NCBI RefSeq assembly: GCF_003725545.1
Contig: NZ_RJLN01000015.1
Location: 23,164-87,163 of the forward strand
Origin: Micromonospora solifontis
Lineage (GTDB): Bacteria > Actinomycetota > Actinomycetes > Mycobacteriales > Micromonosporaceae
Length of the DNA: 64,000 nt
Direction: 5' to 3'
This document shows, one piece after another, positions 1 to 8,114 of this stretch. Every line of letters starts with the position of its first letter. Positions within the stretch are counted from its first letter, which is position 1. A program made the position numbers and the translations under genes. The notes beneath the pieces are model-generated. The model did not search any database. It saw nothing but the letters and a program-made list of their open reading frames with translations, and had not been told where the DNA came from.

Positions 1-1
1 C

Positions 2-1609
2 CTGGTCGGACAGGCACTCCGCGAGGGGTACACCAGCCGGGCCGACCTGGAGCGGTTCGTCGACCGACTGCGCGCCGGCGAGGGTGACCTGAACGACGAC
101 CGGACGCAGGGGCGCGACCGGTCGCTGGCCGCCTCGCTGAGCTACGGCTTCGCGACGGCCTTCACCGACATCGAACGCGCGCAGCTGGGCGTGCTCCACC
201 TGTTCCAGGACACCATCGACGTGGAAGCGCTCACCTTCATGGGCAACCGGCGCAATCCGTACCACGTCGCGGTGCTGGCCGGACTCACTCGTGAGGCCGG
301 GGTCGACCTGCTGGACCGTGCCGCCGACATCGGTCTGCTCACCGCCCTCGGCGGTGGCTACTACGCCATCCACCCCGCGCTGCCGTGGTACTTCCGCCAC
401 CTGCAGGCCAGCGCCGGCCCGGTCGAGCTGGAGGCCGCGTACACGGCGGTGATGGCCGAACTCGGCGACTTCTACATCAACGAGTACAGCCGGGGCCGGC
501 ACCAGGTCGTCAACGCTCTGCTGCCGGAAGAGGCCAACCTGCTGCATGCCCGTCGGCTGGCCCGGCGCGCCGGACGCTGGTCCCACGTCATCAGTTGCAT
601 GCAGGGGCTGGCCGCCCTCTACACCCATCTCGGCCGCAAAGCGGAGTGGGCCCGCCTGGTCAACGAGCTCGTCCCGGACCTGGTGGACCCCGCCACCAAC
701 GGCCCCCGGCCGGGCCTCGACCTGGAATGGTCGATGCTCACCGGCTACCTCATCCGGATCGCCAGGGACGCCCGGGACTGGGCCACCGCGGAACGCCTCC
801 ACCGCTCGGTGCTCCCGTACTACCAGGAACGCGCGGCCGAGGCCCTCAACAAGGCTCCGGACCAGCTCACCCAGGAGGAACAGATGTGGATCCGCACCCT
901 CGCCGTCAGCGAGGAAGGGCTCGGCCACATCTTCCGGGATCAGGGAAGGCCGGAGTGTGTCACCCACTACGAGCGGGCGGCCACCCTCTTCCGCCGCATC
1001 GGACGCGGCCGTGAACAGGCCGTCCTGGCGTTCAACCTCGGGCACGCCTACAAGGACGTCGCCGCGTTGCGGGACCTGGATCAGGCAGAGCACTGGTACC
1101 GCCGCGCGCTGGAACTGATGGACGAGTCCGACCTGATGGGGCGGGCCAACGCCATGATGCAGTTCGGTTCGATGGCCTACGAGCGGTTCGCCGAGGCCCG
1201 TAGGGCCGGCGGGCGCGGCCGGGCCGAGTTCGATCACCTGCAGGCCGCCATCAAGGCGTACCAGCAGGCGCTGGCCATACTTCCCGCGGACGACGTCACC
1301 GGCCTCGCGACGATACACAACCAACTCGGCATCATCTATGGCCTGCTCGGCGCCACCGAGGCCGCCCTGAACCACTATCAGCAGTCGATCCGCTACGAGG
1401 GGCGGGCGAACAACCGATACGGCGCCGGTCAGAGCCGGTTCAACATCGCCGTCCTGATGAGCCAGCACGACCGCATCGGCGAGGCGCTGCTCTACGCCCG
1501 CGCCGCGATGCGTGACTTCGAGGCGTACGGCACGGCCGCCGCGGAGGCGGTCGAGCGGGTCCGGCACTTCATCGGGGAACTCTCCGACGACGACAGCGCC
1601 ACGGCCTGA
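2..1609 (+). CDS. STAND-type TPR protein, C-terminal part (5' end outside window)
   Basis: The frame is open from the first bases of the window, so the gene starts upstream; about 535 residues are visible. The first 130 residues look like the winged-helix segment that follows a STAND/NB-ARC ATPase (the HLFQDTIDVEALTFMG stretch, then paired helices ending IHPALPWYFRHL). The rest is helical with tetratricopeptide-like repeats, clearest in the last 200 residues (for example AVLAFNLGHAYKDV and ATIHNQLGIIYGLLGATEAA). Such proteins sense a ligand or partner through the TPRs and act as ATP-driven switches; the ATPase and any effector domain lie outside the window. The stop is 10 bp from the stop of the convergent membrane-protein gene. 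Family placement is fairly sure, function unknown. Confidence 0.8.
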   Translation: MVGQALREGYTSRADLERFVDRLRAGEGDLNDDRTQGRDRSLAASLSYGFATAFTDIERAQLGVLHLFQDTIDVEALTFMGNRRNPYHVAVLAGLTREAGVDLLDRAADIGLLTALGGGYYAIHPALPWYFRHLQASAGPVELEAAYTAVMAELGDFYINEYSRGRHQVVNALLPEEANLLHARRLARRAGRWSHVISCMQGLAALYTHLGRKAEWARLVNELVPDLVDPATNGPRPGLDLEWSMLTGYLIRIARDARDWATAERLHRSVLPYYQERAAEALNKAPDQLTQEEQMWIRTLAVSEEGLGHIFRDQGRPECVTHYERAATLFRRIGRGREQAVLAFNLGHAYKDVAALRDLDQAEHWYRRALELMDESDLMGRANAMMQFGSMAYERFAEARRAGGRGRAEFDHLQAAIKAYQQALAILPADDVTGLATIHNQLGIIYGLLGATEAALNHYQQSIRYEGRANNRYGAGQSRFNIAVLMSQHDRIGEALLYARAAMRDFEAYGTAAAEAVERVRHFIGELSDDDSATA

Positions 1610-1619
1610 CCCGAGGGGC

Positions 1620-2435
1620 CTACCGGCGGGTGCACCCGATCACCGGTTCGGCGGTGCTGTTCGCCACCGCCAGCGATCCCTTGCAGTGCCACTCGGGCGT
1701 CACCGCCTCGACGTTCAACGTCGGGTAGTCGACGACCGGCCGCGCCGTCAGCGATACGGTCACCGTGCGGGTCGGGCCGACCAGGGCTGACTCGCGGGCC
1801 AGCGACACGCGGCTGCCGTCCGCGCGCACCCCCGTCAGCTCGGTGCGCAGGACCGCATCCGGGTCGACGCCGGTCATACCCACCCGGGCCGTCAACACCG
1901 CCTCGGTCCCCGTTCCGGTGAGTCGGAGCGACAGGGTCGGGGCGTCTCCGCTCCGGTCCGTCAGAGCGACGACGGATGCCGTACCGGCGAGCAGCACCGC
2001 GATCATGGTCAGGCAGCCGGCCGCGACCACCCCCCACGCCCGGCCGAACTCCCGCCGGTACCACCCTTCGACCTCGGCGAGGTTGCCCAGGGCGACCCGG
2101 TGCCGGGGAAGGCGCAGGAGCAGTGCGCCCAGCGCCAGGACCACGGCCGCCACGGCCGCGACCACTGCGGCGACCCCCAGCACCTTCGCCGACCGCGAAC
2201 CGGCGACCTGCCCGCCCGCCACCAGGCCCAGGCCGGTCACCAGGGTGCCGACCAGGCTGATGGCGGTCACTGCCCGGCGGGCCCGCTCGTCGATCCGGGC
2301 CAGTGATTTCGCCGGTACCAGCTCAGCCGCGGCCTCTTCCCACAGCAGGTCCCCGCGGCTGGCCGGCACGCCTACCGCCGGCGCCGGACGGGCGGGGTCC
2401 GGCGCGCTCTGCTCCGTGCTCGGGTGATCGGTCAC
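1620..2435 (-). CDS. Hypothetical three-helix membrane protein with extracytoplasmic domain
   Basis: A 271-residue protein from a GTG start. The N-terminal 50 residues are polar. Hydrophobic helices lie near residues 56-76, 85-107 and 134-157. The last 110 residues form a beta-rich, presumably outer, domain with cysteines near 252 (WHCKG) and 268 (GCTR) that could pair. I recognise no family. It starts 10 bp after the stop of the Cys-rich mini-protein gene on the same strand, so the two are probably one operon, and it converges on the STAND/TPR gene. The function is not known. Confidence 0.7.
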   Translation of the reverse strand: MTDHPSTEQSAPDPARPAPAVGVPASRGDLLWEEAAAELVPAKSLARIDERARRAVTAISLVGTLVTGLGLVAGGQVAGSRSAKVLGVAAVVAAVAAVVLALGALLLRLPRHRVALGNLAEVEGWYRREFGRAWGVVAAGCLTMIAVLLAGTASVVALTDRSGDAPTLSLRLTGTGTEAVLTARVGMTGVDPDAVLRTELTGVRADGSRVSLARESALVGPTRTVTVSLTARPVVDYPTLNVEAVTPEWHCKGSLAVANSTAEPVIGCTRR

Positions 2436-2445
2436 CGGAGATGTC

Positions 2446-2667
2446 TCACCGGGATTGGACCGTGCCGGTGAAGCTGAGCCGGTGCGAGGACGACCCGGGC
2501 CCGCCGGGACACGTCACGATCACCCGGAACTGCTTTCCCTGGCGGCCCATCAACGCCGGCGTACGCTCCGCCAACTGCTCCTGCACCAGCTCCGTGAGGT
2601 CCAGGTCGTGATCGGCGCACCGGTACTCCTGCGGCGTCAGGTCCACTCGGCAATGCTCGCACACCAC
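2446..2667 (-). CDS. Small Cys-rich (zinc-ribbon-like) hypothetical protein
   Basis: A 73-residue protein from a GTG start (a second GTG follows directly). Near the N-terminus it reads CEHC then CADH 13 residues later, a plausible CCCH zinc site. After an acidic-polar helix (ELVQEQLAERTP) comes a beta segment with VTCPGGPG. An overlapping frame in the same place encodes only Arg/Gly/Pro-rich low-complexity sequence and is rejected. It is the first gene of a pair with the downstream membrane protein. No family recognised; the coding assignment rests on composition and gene spacing. Confidence 0.55.
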   Translation of the reverse strand: MVCEHCRVDLTPQEYRCADHDLDLTELVQEQLAERTPALMGRQGKQFRVIVTCPGGPGSSSHRLSFTGTVQSR

Positions 2668-2912
2668 GCGGCCACCGGGTCACTCGCGGACTCACCTCTC
2701 CCGCGTCCTGCACTCGCTGAGTCCGAACAGGACGGAAGCGCTGGTCGGGCCCATCGGCGAAAGATCATTAACTTTTAGTTGATCAAAGGAACTTATTGTT
2801 ATCCGACAACCACCCGCCTGGTTGATCAACAACGTGCGGCCGCCGTGCCAACCTCTGCCGGGCCGCTCTCGTCACGGGGGAGCGTCACGTACGAGTCGAA
2901 AGGCACAACCAC
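2668..2912. promoter_or_regulatory. Divergent, locally AT-rich promoter region with two TTGATCAA palindromes
   Basis: This 245-bp gap separates the minus-strand small gene from the plus-strand gene at 2913. Its middle (about 2760-2830) is strikingly AT-rich for this genome. TTGATCAA occurs at 2779-2786 and 2822-2829, 43 bp apart; the second copy extends to GTTGATCAAC. The spacing is about four helical turns, which would suit a dimeric regulator binding two sites, but no regulator is identified. Confidence 0.4.
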
Positions 2913-3407
2913 ATGTCGCAGCAGGACCAGGCCCCTCAGCCGGGCACCCCGACCCCTCCGCCGGGGTTCGCTCCCGCACCCCCGCCGAAGAAGGGGATGT
3001 CGACGGGCTTGAAGGTCTTCCTCATCATCGCCGGCCTGGCCGTTCTGCTCTGCGGCGGTGGCTTCGTGGCCTGCACGGCGCTGGTCGGCAAGGCGGCGAA
3101 CGACGTCAGCAAGGAGCAGGACGCGAAGGCCGGGCACGTCAAGCTGACGTCGTGTGAAGGGGAAGCCGCGGGCAGCGACCTCCTGGCGAACGTGAAGTTC
3201 GACGTCGAGGTGAACAACGCCAGCAAGAACCAGAACACCTACTTCATCGACGTGTTCGTCCTCGACGCCAAGGGCACCCGGGTCGGCAACACCACCACCA
3301 TCGTCTCCGACGTGCGGCCGGGCCAGAAGGCCGTCGAGGAGGGCATGGTCGTGCTGAGCCAGAAGGTGACCGGCAAGATCACCTGCAAGGTCGACAAGGT
3401 CTCCTGA
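2913..3407 (+). CDS. Membrane-anchored protein with extracytoplasmic FxLYD-like domain
   Basis: A 164-residue protein. Residues 1-28 are Pro/Gln-rich and cytoplasmic. A single transmembrane helix spans about 34-57 (KVFLIIAGLAVLLCGGGFVA). The remaining 100 residues form a beta-sandwich-like domain reading VKFDVEVNNASKN then YFIDVFVLDAKGTRVGNTT, the pattern of small Ig-like FxLYD/DUF4352 domains found in many actinobacterial surface proteins. Two cysteines (SCEGE and ITCKV) frame this domain and could form a disulfide. The start is an ATG with GAAAGG 8 bases upstream. Role unknown. Confidence 0.75.
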   Translation: MSQQDQAPQPGTPTPPPGFAPAPPPKKGMSTGLKVFLIIAGLAVLLCGGGFVACTALVGKAANDVSKEQDAKAGHVKLTSCEGEAAGSDLLANVKFDVEVNNASKNQNTYFIDVFVLDAKGTRVGNTTTIVSDVRPGQKAVEEGMVVLSQKVTGKITCKVDKVS

Positions 3408-3455
3408 CCTCGACGGCACGCGCGGCCCCGGTGGGTGTGTCCCGCCGGGGCCCGC

Positions 3456-3710
3456 TCACTTCCAGCGGAAGTGGACGAAGAGACGGCCGAAGTTCTTCGA
3501 GTCCTTCTCGACCCGGTGGTAGAGCTGCTTCACGTCCTTCTGGTCGAGGAAGCGCAGCACCTTCTTCTTCAGCTGGCCGGAGCCCTTGCCGGGGATGATC
3601 TCCACCAGGGTGGCCTTCTTCGCCACCGCCTCGTTCATGATGTCGCGCAGGGCACGGTCGATCTCGTAGCCCCGGTTGTAGATGTCGTGGAGATCGAGCT
3701 TGAGCTTCAC
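3456..3710 (-). CDS. Stand-alone Smr-domain protein
   Basis: An 84-residue protein that is almost entirely a Smr domain: LDLHD near residue 5 (the DLHG-type motif) and EIIPGKGSGQLKKKV near 38-52 (the HGxGxG-type loop). Smr domains, also found at the C-terminus of MutS2, bind or nick DNA or RNA. The domain here is shorter than full-length Smr proteins and lacks the His of the loop. The GTG start overlaps the stop of the upstream TPR gene as GTGA, so the two are translationally coupled. Family call is strong; the substrate is unknown. Confidence 0.8.
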   Translation of the reverse strand: MKLKLDLHDIYNRGYEIDRALRDIMNEAVAKKATLVEIIPGKGSGQLKKKVLRFLDQKDVKQLYHRVEKDSKNFGRLFVHFRWK

Positions 3711-4087
3711 GAGCGACCGCCGGCGACCTTGCCCTCCACCCGGCGCAGCGCGGCCGTGTAGTCGGCGTTGGTCGAGTACATGGCCGCCGCGATGCGCAGG
3801 TGCCGCAGCGCGTCGGCGGGCCGGTTCATCCGCTCCAGGGTGCGGCCCAGCACGTGGTGCGCGTAGTGGTCGCTCGGGTCCCGGTCGACCAGCTCGCGCA
3901 GCTGCTCCTCGGCCCGGTTGAGCTGGGCCGACTGGAAGTACGCACGGGCCAGCAGCTGCCGGACCGAGGAGTTGCCGGGCTCCGCCTCGACGATCGGCTC
4001 GAGCAGCCGGGCCGCTCCGGTCGGGTCACCCGCTTCGAAGAACATGGTCGCCCGCCGGTACTCCGCCAGAAGATCCACTCGACCCAC
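3707..4087 (-). CDS. Small tetratricopeptide-repeat protein
   Basis: 126 residues with about three TPR units: AGDPTGAARLLEPIVEAEPG, SAQLNRAEEQLRELVDRDPS and MNRPADALRHLRIAA. No membrane segment or catalytic motif is visible, so it is most likely a cytoplasmic protein-protein interaction adaptor. The GTG at 4087 is the frame start; another GTG four codons in, with a purine-rich run upstream, is equally good. It overlaps the Smr gene by four bases (GTGA) and is the first gene of that pair. Confidence 0.8.
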   Translation of the reverse strand: MGRVDLLAEYRRATMFFEAGDPTGAARLLEPIVEAEPGNSSVRQLLARAYFQSAQLNRAEEQLRELVDRDPSDHYAHHVLGRTLERMNRPADALRHLRIAAAMYSTNADYTAALRRVEGKVAGGRS

Positions 4088-4168
4088 CCCCTCGTGTCGC
4101 GCCGCCCTTTGTCCGACGCTGACACAACACCAGCCGTATCGCGAGTGTTCCTGCGGCGGAAATCGGAC

Positions 4169-4939
4169 TCACGGGGTCGGGTCGTACCGGTCGCCGACGA
4201 GTTCCCAGGCCCGGACACCGCCGACGATCCCGGCCGTGTTCGGCACGACCACGACGTCGTCGCCCATCCGGGCCAGTTGTTCCGGCCGGATCAGCCGGGA
4301 GTTCCCGCCGCCGAGGTAGAGCCGGTCCCACCGGAAGACGGGGCGCAGCCCGTCGACCACCTGCCGGATCCGCCGCGACCAGAAGGCGTCCCCCAGCCGC
4401 CGCCGTTCCGGCTCGCCCACGTACGTGTCGTAGGTGGTGTTCCAGCGCACCGGCGCGTGGGACAGCTCCAGGTGCGGCGCGAGCACCCCGCCGTCGAAGA
4501 GCGCGCTGCCCAGCCCGGTCCCGAGGGTCAGCACCAGCTCGCACCCGGTGCCGGCGACCACTCCCGCGCCGTGCACCTCGGCGTCGTTGAGCACCAGCGC
4601 CGGGATGCCGAACGCCTCCGCGAGGGCGCTGCGCGCGTCGTACCCGGACCATTCGGCGACCAGCCCCGGATCGACCTTGCTGCGCGGGCCGGAGCGGGTG
4701 ACGTAGTGCGGGGTGGCGACCACCACGCCGTGCCGGATCATGCCGGGCATCCCGACGGTGAGCCGGTCCGCGGCCGGCAGCCGGCCGCCCAGTTCGAGCA
4801 GCGTCTTGACGAAGAGGGCGGGCGGCAGCGGGTACGGCGTGGGCACGCGCAGCGCCCTGGCCCGCATCGTGCCCGCGGCATCCAGGACGGAGGCCTTGAT
4901 CCCGCCACCGCCGCAGTCGATCGCCAGAGTGGTCACCAC
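4169..4939 (-). CDS. ROK-family sugar kinase (polyphosphate-glucokinase-like)
   Basis: 256 residues. The N-terminus has the phosphate-1 motif LAIDCGGGGIKASVLD and the centre has GTGLGSALF, both diagnostic of the ROK/ASKHA fold. VLNDAEVHGAG carries the catalytic aspartate in the ND pair. The length and N-terminal motif resemble actinobacterial polyphosphate glucokinases, which phosphorylate glucose with polyphosphate or ATP. The usual ROK zinc motif (CxCGxxGC) is absent, as in that subfamily. Two adjacent GTG codons can serve as start, with GGAGA upstream. The gene lies alone, divergent from the ABC-F gene. Substrate assignment is an inference. Confidence 0.75.
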   Translation of the reverse strand: MVTTLAIDCGGGGIKASVLDAAGTMRARALRVPTPYPLPPALFVKTLLELGGRLPAADRLTVGMPGMIRHGVVVATPHYVTRSGPRSKVDPGLVAEWSGYDARSALAEAFGIPALVLNDAEVHGAGVVAGTGCELVLTLGTGLGSALFDGGVLAPHLELSHAPVRWNTTYDTYVGEPERRRLGDAFWSRRIRQVVDGLRPVFRWDRLYLGGGNSRLIRPEQLARMGDDVVVVPNTAGIVGGVRAWELVGDRYDPTP

Positions 4940-5018
4940 GGGAGTGAGTCTCCCTCACCTCCGTCGTGGCGCGGGGCCCGGTCGATCCGATCCGCGCCTC
5001 GGTAGGCTCGGACCCCTC

Positions 5019-6656
5019 ATGAGCGCTACGTTGATCGCCAAGGACCTGACCGCCGGACACGGTGACCGGCTGCTCTTCGCCGACCTGGACCTGATCGTCG
5101 CCCCGGGCGACGTGATCGGGCTGGTCGGGGTGAACGGCGCCGGCAAGTCGACGCTGCTGCGTACGCTCGCCGGGCTCCAGCCCCGCGAGGAGGGCTCGGT
5201 GTCGTTGAGCCCGCCCACCGCCACCGTCGGCTACCTCCCACAGGAGCCGGAGCGCCGGCCCGGCGAGACCGTCCGCGACTTCCTGGCCCGGCGGACCGGG
5301 GTGGCCGCGGCGCAGACCGCCCTGGACGCCGCCACCGAGGCGCTCACCGCCGGGGCCGCGGGCGCCGACGACGCGTACGCCGGGGCGTTGGAGCGCTGGC
5401 TCGACCTGGGCGGCGCGGACCTGGACGAGCGCGCCGAGCAGGTCGCCGCGGAGCTGGGGTTGACCGTCGACCTGGACCACCCGATGACCGCTCTCTCCGG
5501 CGGCCAGGCGGCCCGCGCCGGGCTCGCCTCCCTGCTGCTCAGCCGCTACGACGTGTTCCTGCTCGACGAGCCCACCAACGACCTGGACCTGGCCGGACTG
5601 GACCGGCTGGAACGGTTCGTCACCGGGCTGCGGGCCGGGACGGTGCTGGTCAGCCACGACCGGGAGTTCCTGACCCGGACGGTGACCCGGGTGCTGGAGC
5701 TGGACCTGCACCAGGGGCAGGTCCGGCACTACGGCGGCGGCTACGCGGCGTACCTGGAGGAGCGGGAGGTGGCCCGCCGGCACGCCCGCGAGGAGTACGA
5801 GGAGTACGCCGACACCCGGGGCGAGCTGGAGGCGCGGGCCCGGATGCAGCGCGCCTGGATGGAGAAGGGCGTCAAGAACGCCCGGCGCAAGGCCACCGAC
5901 AACGACAAGATCGGCCGCAAGTTCCGCGCCGAGTCGACCGAGAAGCAGGCGGCAAAGGCCAAGCAGACCGCGCGGCTGATCGAGCGGCTGGACGTGGTCG
6001 AGGAGCCGCGCAAGGAGTGGGAGCTGCGGATGGAGATCGCCGCCGCGCCCCGCGCCGGCGCCGTCGTGGCCTCGCTCCGGGGCGCCGTCGTACGCCGGGG
6101 CGGCTTCACCCTCGGCCCGGTGGACCTCCAGGTCGACTGGGCCGACCGGGTGGCGATCACCGGGGCGAACGGCTCCGGCAAGAGCACTCTGCTCGCGGCC
6201 CTGCTGGGCCGACTCCCCGTCGACGAGGGGTACGCGGCGCTGGGGCCGGGGGTGGTGGTCGGCGAGGTCGACCAGGCCCGGGGACTCTTCCTCGGCGACC
6301 AGCCGCTGGTGGACGCCTTCGGCGCGGCCGTGCCGGAGCTGACCCCGGCCGACGTGCGGACGCTGCTGGCCAAGTTCGGGCTGCGCGCGGACCACGTGCT
6401 GCGGCCGGCGGCGACCCTCTCCCCCGGCGAGCGCACCCGGGCCGCGCTGGCGCTGCTGCAGGGGCGCGGGGTGAACCTGCTGGTGCTGGACGAGCCGACC
6501 AACCACCTCGACCTGCCGGCCATCGAGCAGCTGGAGTCGGCCCTGGCCACGTACCCGGGGACCCTGCTGCTGGTGACCCACGACCGGCGGATGCTGGACG
6601 CGGTGAGCGTCAACCGGCGGCTCCGGGTCGACGCGGGACGGATCGCCGAGGATTGA
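5019..6656 (+). CDS. ABC-F family ATPase (ribosome-associated or antibiotic-resistance type)
   Basis: 545 residues with two ABC ATPase domains and no transmembrane segment. Walker A motifs lie near residues 37-45 (GVNGAGKST) and 382-390 (GANGSGKST). Signatures are LSGGQAARAG near 159 and LSPGERTRAA near 467, with Walker B LLDEPTNDLDL and VLDEPTNHLDL. The charged linker between domains (about 250-340, HAREEYEEYADTRGE then KNARRKATDNDKIGRK) is the P-site tRNA-interaction motif. ABC-F proteins act on the ribosome in translation or drug protection. The frame extends upstream of 5019, but that part is antisense shadow; homology starts at MSATLIAKDLTAG. Confidence 0.93.
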   Translation: MSATLIAKDLTAGHGDRLLFADLDLIVAPGDVIGLVGVNGAGKSTLLRTLAGLQPREEGSVSLSPPTATVGYLPQEPERRPGETVRDFLARRTGVAAAQTALDAATEALTAGAAGADDAYAGALERWLDLGGADLDERAEQVAAELGLTVDLDHPMTALSGGQAARAGLASLLLSRYDVFLLDEPTNDLDLAGLDRLERFVTGLRAGTVLVSHDREFLTRTVTRVLELDLHQGQVRHYGGGYAAYLEEREVARRHAREEYEEYADTRGELEARARMQRAWMEKGVKNARRKATDNDKIGRKFRAESTEKQAAKAKQTARLIERLDVVEEPRKEWELRMEIAAAPRAGAVVASLRGAVVRRGGFTLGPVDLQVDWADRVAITGANGSGKSTLLAALLGRLPVDEGYAALGPGVVVGEVDQARGLFLGDQPLVDAFGAAVPELTPADVRTLLAKFGLRADHVLRPAATLSPGERTRAALALLQGRGVNLLVLDEPTNHLDLPAIEQLESALATYPGTLLLVTHDRRMLDAVSVNRRLRVDAGRIAED

Positions 6657-6694
6657 TCCGTGCCGACCCGGCCGCGCGGGGTGAGAATGACCCC

Positions 6695-7012
6695 ATGCTC
6701 AAGTGGGAGTACGCGCTGCTGGTCCGCCGCCGCCAGGCCGCCTCGACCGACATCGGGTGGGAGGTCGTCTTCATCTGGTACGGCCCGGACGGCTCGATGG
6801 TCGACGTCACGCCGTACGGCGACACCGCGCTGGCCCACCTGAACCGGGCCGGTGACCAGGGCTGGGAACTGGTCGCGATGAGCGAGGACCCGTCCCTGCC
6901 CGGCAACAACGAGCTGCACCGCTACCACCTCAAGCGGCCCAAGGCCGCCGCGCCCCAGCCCCGGCAGCGGATGCGCGGCGGGCGGACCACCCGCCGCACC
7001 ATCGCCGGCTGA
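6695..7012 (+). CDS. DUF4177-like small protein
   Basis: A 105-residue protein beginning MLKWEYALL, with a central AHLNRAGDQGWELVAM segment. The W-E-Y start and the LN...G..GWELV helix-strand motif are the hallmarks of DUF4177-type small proteins, whose function is unknown. The last 25 residues are Arg-rich (RQRMRGGRTTRRT). The ATG at 6695 has GGGGTGAG 10 bases upstream. The gene follows the ABC-F gene by 38 bp on the same strand and may be co-transcribed. Confidence 0.8.
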   Translation: MLKWEYALLVRRRQAASTDIGWEVVFIWYGPDGSMVDVTPYGDTALAHLNRAGDQGWELVAMSEDPSLPGNNELHRYHLKRPKAAAPQPRQRMRGGRTTRRTIAG

Positions 7013-7366
7013 CCGGGCACGCCGCGCGCGGCGGCGGCTCCGAGGCGTGCGCTCGGCGACCCCGTTGCGCCCCGGCGACCCCGTCGCGCCCTCCCCCTCG
7101 CGCCGACCGGACAAACTCTTTAGAGCGACATGTCGTGGAGACATGAACATGTCTGACAGACATGTCGCTCTCAGGAGTCTCCCCGGCCGGCCTCGTGACG
7201 GTCGGTAGCGGACGTGACGGCGGCGGTCCCGCCCGGCCGGCGAGGCCCCGCCGCCGGGCCGGGCGGATGGCTCCGCCAGCGGTGCGGCACTCGCACACGG
7301 CGATGCAGCCGCGGATCCAGGCATACCGGGCGTGGATGCGGGTATCGCGCCGCCCGGAGGTGGCGC
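7013..7366. other. 354-bp intergenic region with tandem duplication and nested palindrome
   Basis: No coding signal is convincing here. It holds an imperfect tandem duplication (CGGCGACCCCGTTGCGCC then CGGCGACCCCGTCGCGCC, about 7054-7090) and the palindrome described separately at 7122-7171. The last bases carry the GGAGG Shine-Dalgarno of the next gene (7356-7360). Confidence 0.6.
7122..7171. repeat. 50-bp nested palindrome with repeated GACATGTC cores
   Basis: AGAGCGACATGTC (7122-7134) is exactly reverse-complementary to 7159-7171. Inside it, AGACATG (7139-7145) pairs with CATGTCT (7148-7154) around the same centre. The result is three ACATGT-type dyads on one 50-bp symmetry axis. There is no T-tract, so an intrinsic terminator is unlikely. 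It could be a cooperative operator upstream of the methyltransferase gene or a structured RNA. Confidence 0.7.
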
Positions 7367-8092
7367 ATGGTGGCGATGGCGCATTCCGCACCCTCGGCCG
7401 AGCGGCTGGCCGTGGTCGACGGCTTCCTCGCCGAGGCGTGGGCCGACCTGGCCGCGCACGACGACCGGCTCCGCGGGCTCGCCGTCGAGGTGCGTTTCGA
7501 CCGGGGGGTGGCGCACCTGGACGGCGAGGTCGCCGAACCGGCCCAGCTCCGGCTGGTCCGGGACCTGGTGGGCCGCCTGGCCGGGGTGCTCGGCGTGTGG
7601 TGCCGGGTGGCCGTCGCCGGCCGTGCCCCGGTGGTGGTCGACCTGGGCTGCGGCGCGACCAAGCAGTGGCCGGGCAACCTGGGCCTGGACATCTACCCGG
7701 CCGCCGGGGTGGACGCGGTGGCCGACCTGTCCGGCGCGCTGCCGCTGGCCGACGACTCGGTCGACGTGTTCTTCGCGGTGCACATCCTGGAGCACCTGAT
7801 CGACTTCCTGCCGCTGTTGGACGAGTGCCACCGGACGCTCCGGCCGGGCGGCGTGCTGCACGTGATGAGCCCGTGGTGGCGGCACGTGAACGCGGTGGCC
7901 GACCCCACCCACGTACGGCTGCTGGACGTGCAGACGTTCAAGGGCATCTGCGGCCAGCGGCCGCCGGGCACCCCGCGCTGGTATCCGCTGCACGTCGGGT
8001 GCGACGGCGCCTCCATCTTCGCCGACCTGACCCCGCTGCCCCCCGACGCGCCGCCCCCACCCAGGGCGCACCTGGCCCGCTTCTTCGACTGA
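7367..8092 (+). CDS. BON-domain / class I SAM-dependent methyltransferase fusion
   Basis: 241 residues. GGAGG ends 6 bases before the ATG at 7367 and decides the start; longer in-frame extensions are low-complexity. Residues 25-75 resemble a BON domain (VRFDRGVAHLDGEV then LRLVRDLVGRLAGV), a module that usually binds phospholipid or partner proteins. From residue 87 there is a methyltransferase: VVVDLGCGATKQ (SAM loop), GLDIYP (acidic loop), VDVFFAVHILEHL and RTLRPGGVLHVM, as in Methyltransf_11 proteins. The substrate is unknown. It lies just upstream of the arabinoside locus but on the opposite strand from its repressor. Confidence 0.8.
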   Translation: MVAMAHSAPSAERLAVVDGFLAEAWADLAAHDDRLRGLAVEVRFDRGVAHLDGEVAEPAQLRLVRDLVGRLAGVLGVWCRVAVAGRAPVVVDLGCGATKQWPGNLGLDIYPAAGVDAVADLSGALPLADDSVDVFFAVHILEHLIDFLPLLDECHRTLRPGGVLHVMSPWWRHVNAVADPTHVRLLDVQTFKGICGQRPPGTPRWYPLHVGCDGASIFADLTPLPPDAPPPPRAHLARFFD

Positions 8093-8114
8093 TCGGCGGG
8101 AGCGCCCCGGCCGG

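Noticed and set aside
2432..2713. 93-codon minus-strand frame overlapping the Cys-rich mini-protein
   Set aside because: Composition is low-complexity Arg/Gly/Pro; the alternative frame has a CxxC/CxxH pattern and normal composition.
4713..5018. Upstream extension of the ABC-F frame
   Set aside because: The extension is opposite the ROK gene and has no similarity; ABC-F homology begins at 5019.
4026..8071. Very long minus-strand open frames (851 and 776 codons) opposite the ABC-F and methyltransferase genes
   Set aside because: They are Arg/Gly/Pro/His-rich antisense shadows caused by high GC at third positions; the plus-strand frames carry clear families.
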